Both the position numbers and the translations under genes were made by a program. DNA of 64,000 bases from DATJBF01 sp035515475. GTDB taxonomy: Bacteria > Verrucomicrobiota > Verrucomicrobiia > Palsa-1439. Of this stretch, positions 15,751-25,800 are shown one piece after another. A model generated the notes under the pieces. It was not told the origin of the DNA, did no database searches, and saw nothing but the letters and a program-made list of their open reading frames with translations. The number at the start of each line of letters is the position of its first letter. The stretch's first letter is position 1. The DNA lies in assembly GCA_035515475.1 (NCBI GenBank), contig DATJBF010000045.1:1-64000 (forward strand), read 5' to 3'.

Positions 15751-18251
15751 CGATCCTCGGCTGCGCTCTGGCGGACGCCACGCGGCCGTTCCGCCAACAG
15801 GTTCTTGATCTGCGCTGCCAAGGTCTCGCCCGGGAAATCTCTCAAGCGCACAATTCCCTGTTTGTCCACAAGCCAAGTGGTCGGGATCGAGTCAATGTCG
15901 TAGCGGCTGCTAATCTGGTTCTGCCAGCCCTTGCCATCGAAGTACTGCGGCCACGTCATGCCGGCTTGTTTCGTGACCCGGGCCAACTGTTCCTTGTCAG
16001 AATCGAGCGAGATGCCGATGATCTCGAATCCCTCTTTATGTAATTCGTTGTACGCGGTCACGAGCCTGGGGATTCCCGCCCGGCACGGACCACACCACGT
16101 CGCCCAGAAATCTATCAGCACGACCTTGCCGCGAAGCTTCGCCAAGTCGACGTCCGTGCCGTCAACGGCCCGGAACTTCAGATTAAGCGGCATCTGGGCA
16201 CCCGTCACGAGCACTACCTCCAATTGCTGCTGCACCATGGCAGTGCGAACGTCGTCAGGCTGATTCTTGCGGAGTTCGAGGATGTCGGCTTCCACCGCCG
16301 CGCGCGCAGTGGTGTTGCTGACATCGCCAGACGCTTTCAGCGCTTCCAAGTGGGCTATTGCCGCAAGGTAACGCGCATCGGCCTTCGCCGTTGAGGGAGC
16401 ATCAGGAGCCGCAACGAGTTCCTTCGTCAACTCCAGCAAGGCGGCGCTGGACGGCGGGCGATCATCGAGTTGCGCCCGCGTGGATTCGGCCAGTGCGCTC
16501 ACCAATTTCGCCCGCCAGCGTCGCGGGCCGTTCGGGGAGCGGCTCACAAATTCCAGGATACGCAAGAGCCCCGCAATCTCCGTTTTGCCGGTATTCTCCG
16601 CCAGTTTGCGCGCCGTATTGTTGTAGTCGTAGTCGGCCCGAGCCGACACGTTCGCGCCGCGCGCGATCAGGAGTTTGACCACATCCACCCTGTCATTCCG
16701 CACGGCGTACATCAGCGGCGTTTCGGCGTGGCTGGCCGCTACGTTGACGTCCGCACCGTGAGCGAGCAGGAAATCGACGATCTTGGCGTCGCCTCGCGAG
16801 ACGGCTTGAATGAGCGGCCATCCCGGCCATCCATCGGGCCTGCCAACATGAAGGTTAATCTCCGCTCCGTGGTCCACCAAGAACTTCATGTTTTCAAACC
16901 TTCCGCGGAATACCGCCCACCCGACCGCCGTGGTCCCATCTTCAGTTATCGCGTTCACGTGAGCGCCCTTGGCAATGAGTTCGCTCAGAAACTCCGGCGG
17001 CATGCTCGCCGCCGCATACATGAGAGGCGTGGGTCCCGGTGTGATCTTGGTGGAGAGTCTCGATCGATCGACATCCGCACCCGCGGCGAGAAGTTGACGG
17101 GCAATTTCCACGTTGCCGTTCCAGCAGGCCCAGAGCAACGGCGTCCACTCACCGTTTTGCCGCGCGTTCGGATTGGCGTGGTGGGCGAGCAACTCCTTCA
17201 CGACAACCGCCCGGCCTTTCTCTGCAGCCAAGCAAAGCGCGCTGTCGAGTTCCGCCTGTTTTGGCTGGCCGCTGCCATGCCTGGCCACCAACCATCGAAC
17301 GACGGCAAGGTCACCCGTGGCCGCGGCGTATGTGAGATTCGTGAGTTCCTCGGCGCCGGCTTGTTTCAGGGTTTTCACTGCCTCATCGTTGCCAGAGTAG
17401 CGGGCCCACATCAGCGCGGTCCAACCTTGGTTGTCCGTCCTGTTGAGCATTGCGTGGGATTGGATCAAGAACTGAAGCGTGGCGACCTGTTCCGACTGCG
17501 CAGCCCACATCAACGGCGTCTGGCCATCGAGAGCACTCGGCGCATCGATGTCGGCCCCTGCTTCCAACAAGATCCTGACCAAGTTCGTGTCGGCGCGTTG
17601 TTCAGCCACAGCGAAGTGGAGCGGGGTTGTGCCGTTGCTGTCGCGAATATTCGCGGGATATCCGTGCCGCAACAAGCAGCGAACCGCGTCGGAGCTCCCT
17701 CCGATGACGGCTTGGTCAAATGCTCTTCCGATGTCGGACTGGGCCAACTGATCGGCCCCGGCCGCCAGCAGGAGTTCCATGATCGGAATCTTTCCTTCGC
17801 GCGCCGCTCGGTGCAACGCGGTGCGACCCAAATCATTCCTCAAGTTCACCTGCGCCTTCGCATCAAGAAGAATGCGCACGAGCGGTGCACAACCGATGCC
17901 GGCCGCGTCCATCAACGCCGTTGATCCGTTGGCGTTTGTGGCGTTGACGTCGGCGCCGGCCTTGAGCAGGGTCTGCGCGACTTGAACGGCACCGGTTGAC
18001 GACGCGAGAATCAACGGCGTCGATAGGGAGTCATCGCGCGCATCGACCTTGGCGCCCTCATGGATCAACGCCGCGACCTTATCCGAATCACCGGCGCGGG
18101 CCGCTTCAATGAGGCGTTCATTCAACGTTTCTCCAAGGCTCGAAACAATGCCAGACGCGCGCGTTTCTGGTGCAACGTCGACCGCCAACGCGGGCGTCGT
18201 TCCCAATGCCATCGACGCGATCGCCAGAGCAAGTCCAGTCCTGAGTATCAT
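15747..18251 (-). CDS. Ankyrin-repeat protein with C-terminal TlpA-type thioredoxin domain
   Basis: This 834-residue protein has a signal peptide (MILRTGLALAIASMALGTTPALA), then more than a dozen ankyrin repeats from ~45 to ~590, such as STPLILASSTGAVQVAQTLL, GRTALHRAAREGKIPIMELL and ETPLMYAVRNDRVDVVKLLI. A helical linker of ~100 residues leads to a thioredoxin domain from ~690 with KVVLIDFWATWCGPCRAGIP (cysteines 720 and 723) and the cis-proline region SIPTTWLVDKQG. The signal and the WCGPC motif indicate a periplasmic thiol-disulfide reductase tethered to an ankyrin scaffold. I do not know this domain pairing as a standard family. It is likely transcribed on its own. Confidence 0.88.
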   Translation of the reverse strand: MILRTGLALAIASMALGTTPALAVDVAPETRASGIVSSLGETLNERLIEAARAGDSDKVAALIHEGAKVDARDDSLSTPLILASSTGAVQVAQTLLKAGADVNATNANGSTALMDAAGIGCAPLVRILLDAKAQVNLRNDLGRTALHRAAREGKIPIMELLLAAGADQLAQSDIGRAFDQAVIGGSSDAVRCLLRHGYPANIRDSNGTTPLHFAVAEQRADTNLVRILLEAGADIDAPSALDGQTPLMWAAQSEQVATLQFLIQSHAMLNRTDNQGWTALMWARYSGNDEAVKTLKQAGAEELTNLTYAAATGDLAVVRWLVARHGSGQPKQAELDSALCLAAEKGRAVVVKELLAHHANPNARQNGEWTPLLWACWNGNVEIARQLLAAGADVDRSRLSTKITPGPTPLMYAAASMPPEFLSELIAKGAHVNAITEDGTTAVGWAVFRGRFENMKFLVDHGAEINLHVGRPDGWPGWPLIQAVSRGDAKIVDFLLAHGADVNVAASHAETPLMYAVRNDRVDVVKLLIARGANVSARADYDYNNTARKLAENTGKTEIAGLLRILEFVSRSPNGPRRWRAKLVSALAESTRAQLDDRPPSSAALLELTKELVAAPDAPSTAKADARYLAAIAHLEALKASGDVSNTTARAAVEADILELRKNQPDDVRTAMVQQQLEVVLVTGAQMPLNLKFRAVDGTDVDLAKLRGKVVLIDFWATWCGPCRAGIPRLVTAYNELHKEGFEIIGISLDSDKEQLARVTKQAGMTWPQYFDGKGWQNQISSRYDIDSIPTTWLVDKQGIVRLRDFPGETLAAQIKNLLAERPRGVRQSAAEDR

Positions 18252-18291
18252 GATGAAACCCCGGCGCCGCCGCAGCGATTAACGGCTCCAT

Positions 18292-19725
18292 TCACCACGT
18301 ATACCGCACGGTGTAGGTGATGACCTGTTCGCCATCCTTGGCCACTTTGACCGGAAAGTGGATGGTATCGGAATCGTACTTCGTCCATTCTTGGTTCGAC
18401 TTGGTGATCTCCCAGTTGTTCCACCGATAGAGCGGTTCTTTCACCAGGACCTCGACCGGTTCGTCCTTGTGATTGCGGATGCGAATCTCGAAGCTCTCGG
18501 TCATGACGTGCGCGCTGGTGTCGACGTGGAAATCGGTCCGTTTGCGTTCGCCGACGATGTCGAACGCGTCGCCGACGTGCAGCCGGATGGTCTCGTCCTT
18601 CGGCGTGTGGTCGATCTGGTCCTCGCCGATGAACTCCAGCGAGCCGTCGGCCGGGTCGCGCTTGTACAGCCGGACTTTGCCTTTCGGTAACGGCATGCCC
18701 ATGTGGTTGTCCTTCGCGTTCTTGACCTCGATGATGACGTTGACCTTCTTGTTCGATTCCTCGCTGCCGTAGCCGGCGTCGCTGATCAATCCGCCGTAGA
18801 ACCGGTATTGCGGCGCGCCGTCGTACAGGAAAACCTTTTTCACGGGCACGTCGGCCGCCTTGAGCAACTCGATCTGCTTGGTCTGGTTCTGCGACACGGT
18901 CGCTGGCCGGCCCAGCGTGTACAGGTGATACTCGAAAAACGCTTTCTCCTCGAACCCCTCCGCCTGCTTGACCATGGCTCCCGCCATCGGATACACCCTG
19001 GGTGCCCGCGGCTGCTCCACCCGCCGCACTTCCCCCGCGATGAGCTTCAATTTCGCGTCCTTGTAGGTCGCACCCGACTGGTTGTCGATCGAGACCCACC
19101 CGCTGAGGTCGAGTGCAGTGTCCTTGTCATTCAGCACGGCGTTGTAGTCGGCCTGCCAGTTGATGCCGCCCGTTTGATAAGCCACCTCGATGAGTTGCGG
19201 GCCGACCTTCTCCGTCGCCAGTTTCCACACCAGCGTCGGCTTGGTGATAAGTCCCTCGGGTAACGCCCCAAACTGGATGTCCTTCACGTTGTCACCGCGT
19301 TGTACCATGACGATCTCGGCCTTCTCACCAGCCTGGCGAATCACCAGTTGGTTGCCGTCGAAACTGAGAAGCGTGCCGGCATAGCGCGAGCCGTCTTTCG
19401 TCAGCACGGCGATGGGTTTGTCGATGTATTTCTCCAGGAGTTTATCGGCCGACACCAGGTCGTACTCGTAGTTTTGCTCCAGCACGGTCGCGTTCGGGTC
19501 GGTCAACGATTTGAACTGCACGCTGGTTCCGTCGATCTGCGACGCCACGTCGGCAAAGCGAATCAGGCCGATCTTTTCCGGCACGTCGACCTTTCGTTTC
19601 TCGCGCACGACGCCGAAGTTCTGGTTGTAGATCGTCAGCGCGAGGCCTTCCTCCTGTTTCTCGGCGGCGAGAGCGGCGGCGCAAGCGAAGGCCAAGGGAA
19701 TCATCATCCATCTGTGTAACTTCAT
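18292..19725 (-). CDS. Exported DUF4139 domain protein
   Basis: The 477-residue protein starts MKLHRWMMIPLAFACAAALA, a signal peptide. The body has the DUF4139 features of mucoidy-inhibitor-A-like proteins: LALTIYNQNFGVVREKRKV, ELIEVAYQTGGINWQADYNA-like strands, SGWVSIDNQSGATYKDAKL and, near the end, FEIRIRNHKDEPVEVLVKEP and TIHFPVKVAKDGEQVITYTV. The biochemical role of DUF4139 is not known; an envelope function is inferred from the signal. It is divergently transcribed from the giant ETF fusion, 115 bp apart. Confidence 0.85.
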   Translation of the reverse strand: MKLHRWMMIPLAFACAAALAAEKQEEGLALTIYNQNFGVVREKRKVDVPEKIGLIRFADVASQIDGTSVQFKSLTDPNATVLEQNYEYDLVSADKLLEKYIDKPIAVLTKDGSRYAGTLLSFDGNQLVIRQAGEKAEIVMVQRGDNVKDIQFGALPEGLITKPTLVWKLATEKVGPQLIEVAYQTGGINWQADYNAVLNDKDTALDLSGWVSIDNQSGATYKDAKLKLIAGEVRRVEQPRAPRVYPMAGAMVKQAEGFEEKAFFEYHLYTLGRPATVSQNQTKQIELLKAADVPVKKVFLYDGAPQYRFYGGLISDAGYGSEESNKKVNVIIEVKNAKDNHMGMPLPKGKVRLYKRDPADGSLEFIGEDQIDHTPKDETIRLHVGDAFDIVGERKRTDFHVDTSAHVMTESFEIRIRNHKDEPVEVLVKEPLYRWNNWEITKSNQEWTKYDSDTIHFPVKVAKDGEQVITYTVRYTW

Positions 19726-19804
19726 AGTTTGCTTCCTCCGTGAAAGTCCGACACCGACAGTTTACAGGAATTCGACCCGACAGGCGATATTTTCTCGGTC
19801 GGGC

Positions 19805-19832
19805 TTTCAAATTTGCGCCGGGAACCTATAAT
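19805..19832 (+). promoter_or_regulatory. Sigma70-like promoter placing the start site at the ATG
   Basis: TTTCAA at 19805-19810 and a consensus TATAAT at 19827-19832 are 16 bp apart. The -10 box ends 8 bp before ATG 19841, so the predicted transcription start coincides with the start codon. No Shine-Dalgarno sequence is visible between them. The mRNA of the giant fusion may therefore be leaderless. Confidence 0.55.
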
Positions 19833-19840
19833 GCGCTCGC

Positions 19841-22800
19841 ATGGCGTCCTGGAAATATGATGTCGTCATTGTGGGGGCGGGGCCGGCGGGCATCACGGCG
19901 GCCATCGCACTCGCGAAGGCGGACATCCCGGTTCTGGTCGTCGAGGCCGGCGTCTTCCCCGGCGCCGAGAATTGGTCCGGCGCGGTCTATTTCACCGAAA
20001 ACCTCGCCCAACCCGACGTGCTCGGCGAACCAGCCGTGCGGGATTCCGCTTACGAACGTCCCGTCACCAAACGCGGGTTCTACATTTACAATGGCCACTC
20101 GCTTGCGGGCCTCAGCTACCGCAACCCCACCACGTTCGCCAACTGCTACACCGTTCTTCGCCCCACCTACGACCATTACCTCGCTGAGCTCGCGAAGAGT
20201 CTCGGCGCCACGATTCTCCCGGAAACCACCGCCGACGGCCTGGTGCGCGACGACGCCAACCGCATCGTCGGCGTCCATACCGACCGCGGCCCGATCTATG
20301 CCGACGTCGTGTTCCTCGCCGAGGGCGATGCTTCGCAACTCGTTACCAAGGAAGGCTACGAATCCCGCCACGGCGGGACGCCGCATTTTCTCCAGGGCAT
20401 CAAGGAAGTCATCGAGGTCGACCCCGATTACATCGAGCGCGTATTCCAACTGCCGCGCGGCGAAGGCGCCGCATTCGAGATCCTGTTGCGGAACCCCGAC
20501 CGCGGCACGGGCCGGGGCACCGCCCGTCTCAACATGGGCGGGTTTCTCTACACGAACAAAGCCAGCCTCTCGCTCGGCCTCGTGCTGCCCCTCGATAATC
20601 TCAGCCGGGAATTCGGCGGCGACCACAACCGTCTCATGGAATGGTTCAAGGGCCTGCCAGAAGTCCGCCGCTGGACCAACCACGGCCGCTCGGTCGCCTA
20701 CGGCGCCAAGATCATCCGCGGCGGCGGGTTCCGCGAACTGCCCCAACTGGTCGACGACGGCCTGGCCATCGGCGGGGCGGCCACGGGCATCGGCCTCGAT
20801 TTCCCCTACCCCAATTTCACCGGCCCGGCCACGGCGATGGGCCGGCTCTTCGCTAACGCGGTCAAACAAATTCGCGCGACCGACCAAGTCTTCAGCCGGG
20901 CCCGCCTCGAAGAACTCTACGAGTCGCCTCTGCGAGAGACGCACTACTTCAAGAACGTCGAGTTCCTCGAAAAATGGCCCCCGTACGTCGAGCACACCCG
21001 GGTGTTTTTCAGCCGGTTCGTCGACTTGAAGTGCGGTACGCTCTACATCGCCGGCCATCCGTCGCTGCGTCCACACCAGAAACTCTGGCAACTCGCCAAA
21101 TTCGTGCGCGAGACGCTCCCGCTCAAACGCTGGGGAGAATTCCTCCGCGACGTGCGCGAGCAGGCCGACGCTCTCGGACTGAAACACGCCTCCCAATCCG
21201 CCGGGAACACCCCGGCTGATTCGTCAGGGCGATCCCCGGGGCTCGGCGAGGTTCAACTGGAATTCCGCGTGGACGGCCAACCGCAGACCGGTTTTCTCTG
21301 GCCGCTGTCTCGTTTGTTCGCGACGGCGCCCCCGATGCTCGCCGCCGCAGCCGACCACCTTTACCGCAACGACACCACCCCGCTGCCTTACAAACTGCGC
21401 CATGCCATCCGGTCGTTGACCGGGCAACTCGGCTTGGGCGACGTGTTGGCCGTCACGGGCTTCGCTCTGGTCCTCTGCCTCCTCGCGCCGGTCCAGTGGC
21501 TGTGCGAACTGATCAAACTCGTCGTCACGCGCCCGTCACCTGAAAAATTCCTGTCGAGCTTCTTCCAGAAATACCGCGCGCTGGTTCGGGAACGAACCCG
21601 GCTCGACCCCGACGCCGTCAAGGTCGACCAACCGTGGGAAGAAAAACTCTCGCTCATCCGCTATTCCTCCGAAACGCATTCCCATATCAAGGTGTTCCGG
21701 CCCGAGAACTTCGAGAACCGCACCAAGCTCGCCGAATCACCGCTCTGGCACGTGTGCCCCGCCAAAGTCTACGAGGACAAGGTGGACGACCTCGGCCAGG
21801 TCCAAATCATCGTCAACTTCGAAAACTGCATCAAGTGCGAGACCTGCTGGCGGTCTGCCCCGGACGACGTTGATTGGACCCGCCAGCGGCAGCAACGCCT
21901 GGTGTTCAGCGCGCCGACCGAAGCGAACAGGAAACTGCTGGAGTTGATCCAACACAATGGCCGCCGGTTTCGTTCCCCCTCAACCATCCACCATCAACCA
22001 TTACCCATTGCGCCGCGTCTCGCCGCCACGCTTCGCCGGTTCTGCGAAGCCGTCTACGCCGAGCCGCGGTACATCGACGCCGGGCGCTCGCGCTGGTTGC
22101 AGTCGCTGCTCACGGAAGCCCAATCCACAGCGCGCGAACTCGACAACCCGCGCATCGACCAGCACCTGGCCCGGATCGTCGCCCACGCCGTGCACCGCAA
22201 GTTCTTCTGGGCTGAAGCCGATGCACGGCAGTTGCTCGATCAACTGGCGCCGCCACCCCCAGTCGAGATGGAAGCGGCGCAACCCACCCGGTCCGCAATG
22301 GTAGCCCGGCTGGACAAACTTTTCCCCAAACAAACCATCAAGAACCTCGAACACGGCCAGCCGCTGACGCAGGAGCAACGGAATTTCCTGCGGGTACTCG
22401 CCGACGCGGCGTCGCCGCCGCGTCCCGTGATCCTGCGCGAACTCGCCCGGCGTGATCCGGCGCTGGCTGCGCTCGTCTCGGGAATTTATTCCGCGCAAAT
22501 CGACGCGCGCCCCGAGTTGGCCGAGCAACCCTGGATCGGGCTCACTGCCGCGCGCGGCGCATGGAAGGAGTTCGTCCCGGAAAGGAAGCCGGCCCTGGTG
22601 GAGGTCGCCGCCGACGTGTGCGCCATCGCTCACGGCGCGGGAGAACTCTTGCTCGAACGATGCCGGGCCCACGCGACCAGCCGGATCCAGTTCCCGGGAT
22701 TGTTCCAAGACGAAGACGGACGCGACGGCATTGCCAAGTTCGGCGCCGTAAAACAACTGCTCAGCGAAATGGAAGCGCAGGTGCGGTTGCTCGCCGCGTT

Positions 22801-25800
22801 GGCGTCTCACGCTGACAAAGAGCCGGCGCTGGTGAAGATTCTCGCGTCGGAAGCATTCGGTCCCGAACCCGGCAGCCTCGCCTACAACGCCGGCCAGATT
22901 TTTGGCGGGACCGCCTACAGCGAGGACGACGTGCTGTCGAAATTTTACCGCGATAGCGTGTGCTTCACCCACCTGCTCTACGACGACGAGGACCTGAGAC
23001 GGGAAATCGGGGCCGACGCGGAGCAGACACTGCGCGACTTTGCGCACAATGTCGTGTCGGCACTGCCCATCACGGACGAATTGGATGTTGAGCTTGCACA
23101 GCTGTTTGCGGGAGCGGCGGCAACGCCGCGACCGGTCGATGGTGAATCGAGCCCGGGAGGGCCCTCCGACAATTCGGCAACCCACCTCCTCGGTGCGCAG
23201 GTCATCGAGCACGGCTACATCGAGGGCCCGCTCCCGGATCCGCCGACATTCAACTACCGCGAGGCGCTCGACACGAAACAGGAGTATGACTACGGCGATT
23301 TCCTGGTGAAACCGTTCGACGCGACCGCGTGGCGGTTCGTGCCGGAAATGCTCCACGCCGACGCCGAGCTCGGCGCGTATTACGACCAACTCTACCAGCA
23401 TTTTACCGAACGCTACTGGAACCGCCGGTTTGACGGGCTCCCGTATTTCCGCCTCGTCGAGAAACTGCACATGGTGCCGCTCGAAGACGTCCGCGACATG
23501 ATCGGACGCGGCTTCACCCGAATGTACATCCCCAGAGAACTCGGCGGCGAAGGCCTGCTCAAGGCGCACTACTACATCCTCTGCCCGCTCTCGATGCGCT
23601 ATGCCGATCCGTCCTACGCCCTGACCATCATGGCACACTCCAGCATCGGAACGACCCCAATTTTGCTCGGATTAAACCAGGATTTGCCCCGCGCCAAAGC
23701 CGACCTCCAGGAGTTTCTCGACAATCCCTCGGCCATCTCAAATCTCCAATCTGAAATCCAAAAGATCCTCCGCATGCTCGAATCGCCCGAAGCCCTCAAG
23801 GTGAAGAAGGTGTTCACCGCCCTCGGCGAAAACGTGAAATCTGAGATCGGCCGAAAGCCGATGCTTCGCGCCATCGCCGCCGAGTTTCTCGCGCACTTCA
23901 TGGACGCCGGCCGCGCCGGACTGCGAATGGACCTCGCCAATTTCAAGTCCGAACTCGCGGCAGCACTTCCGGCGTTGGACTCACTGCGGCCGCGGGCTGA
24001 GACCGTTATCGCCGAACTCGACCGCCGGGCCGAAGCGCACAAGTTGTTCCTGCGCCTGATCTCGGCGGGGCAAATCAGCGCGTTTGCGTTGACCGAGCCG
24101 AGCGCGGGCAGCGATTCGGGCGGCATCCAAACGCGGGCCGTGCTCAAGCGCGCCGAGGTGCTCACCGACAGCGACGGCGTGAAATATTTCCTGCTCGGCA
24201 ACGAGCGCAAGAACATCATCGACTCCGCCACCATCGATCTCACGAAGATCGATTACCGCGAGTACGACTACAAGACCGACGATCCCACGAAGTTCCGCTA
24301 CTACCAGCACAACGGGAAGCGGGTCCCCATCCACGACATCGCCCGGGTCCGCCGCGAGGGCGATCGGGAGTTCTACGAATACTACGAACTCAACGGCGCG
24401 AAGATGTGGATCACCAACGGCCACGTCGCCGGCGTGATGTGCCTGTACGCCCGCACGCCCGAAGGTCCGACGGGTTTCATGGTGGACCGCCACGCCGAGG
24501 GACTCGTCGTCGGCAAGGACGAGGAGAAAATGGGCCAGCGCGGCTCGCCGACCAACGAACTCGGCCTCACCAGCGTCCGCGTGCCGCGCGAGAACGTCAT
24601 CGGCATCGAAGGCCGCGGACAGGTCAACGCGTTGGAAACACTCAACATCGGCCGCATGGGCCTGTGCGTCAGCGCCGTGTCGATGATGGCCAAGATCGTC
24701 GAGCAAACGCGGACGTTCGTCACCGAGCGCGGTCTGGAGAAGGCCGACTGGGTCCAGCGCACTCTCGGCGGGATGACGGCCGAATTGTACGGGATCGAGT
24801 CGCTGGCATACGAACTCGTCGGCCGTGCCGACCATCACGGCACAAAATCCATTCGCACCGAGTCGGCCATCGGCAAGTATTACGCGAGCGAAGCGTTGCA
24901 TCGGACGATCCGCGCGGCGGAAAAGATCCTCGGCATCGACGCCTGCACCCAGATACATGAATTGGAGAAACACCGGCGCGATGCCCGGGTGCTCAACATT
25001 TACGAGGGCACGAACGAGGTCCAGCGGTTCCTGATTCTGCGCGACCTGGTGGACAACGTGCTGCCGAAATGGAAGACAGACGCGCCGGCGACCGAGCCCG
25101 CGCCGCTGGCCGACGCGAAGAATCGTCTCCGGGGGGCGCTGCGCCGGTCCGTGGACACATTTGGGCCGCAGGTGTGGCAGAACGCAAATTTCCAGCCGAC
25201 GATGTTCAAGCTGGCGGAGATGGCGGGCTACATCAAGGTGATGGACTCGGCGCTGTGGCGGATCGACTGGCTGAAGAAGAATGGTGGAGAATCGAGAACC
25301 GCTCACGCCCGCCTGGCCGGGGACGCCTGCGCGATCTACCTCCAACACGCGCTGGGTGAAATCAGGCGCTTGCACGATGAGTTCGAACGCGACTTCACCC
25401 TGCTCAAGCAAGGTCTCTATCCGCCCGAGGTGCGCGTCGCCCAGTTGGCACTGCAGGCCGAGGATGCCGCAAACACAAACCCGCCACCATTACCGGCGCA
25501 TCGCGTCACGCGCCCGTGGCATGTGCTCGTTGTCCTGAACGTCGCCCCGGTTCTCTCACCGCGGCCGCGGGTGATCAACGGCGAATTGCTCGAAACCAAC
25601 TTCGACCTGGAGCCGGCCAGTCGCACGGCGCTGGAGCGCGCGATCGAATTGAAGATCGGTGGGGTAGGCGTCTCGCCTGCCCAATCTGGGCGCCCTGACC
25701 GGCGGCACGCCCGCTCCACTGTTCGCGTTACAGCCATGGCCGTCGCGCCGCGTTACGGCGCAGAGTTGCTCCAGCGCACCCTGGCGCTGGGCGCGGACGA

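Noticed and set aside
22001..23638. Minus-strand frame of 545 codons under the ETF fusion
   Set aside because: It is antisense to recognisable acyl-CoA dehydrogenase and linker sequence and shows no domain of its own.
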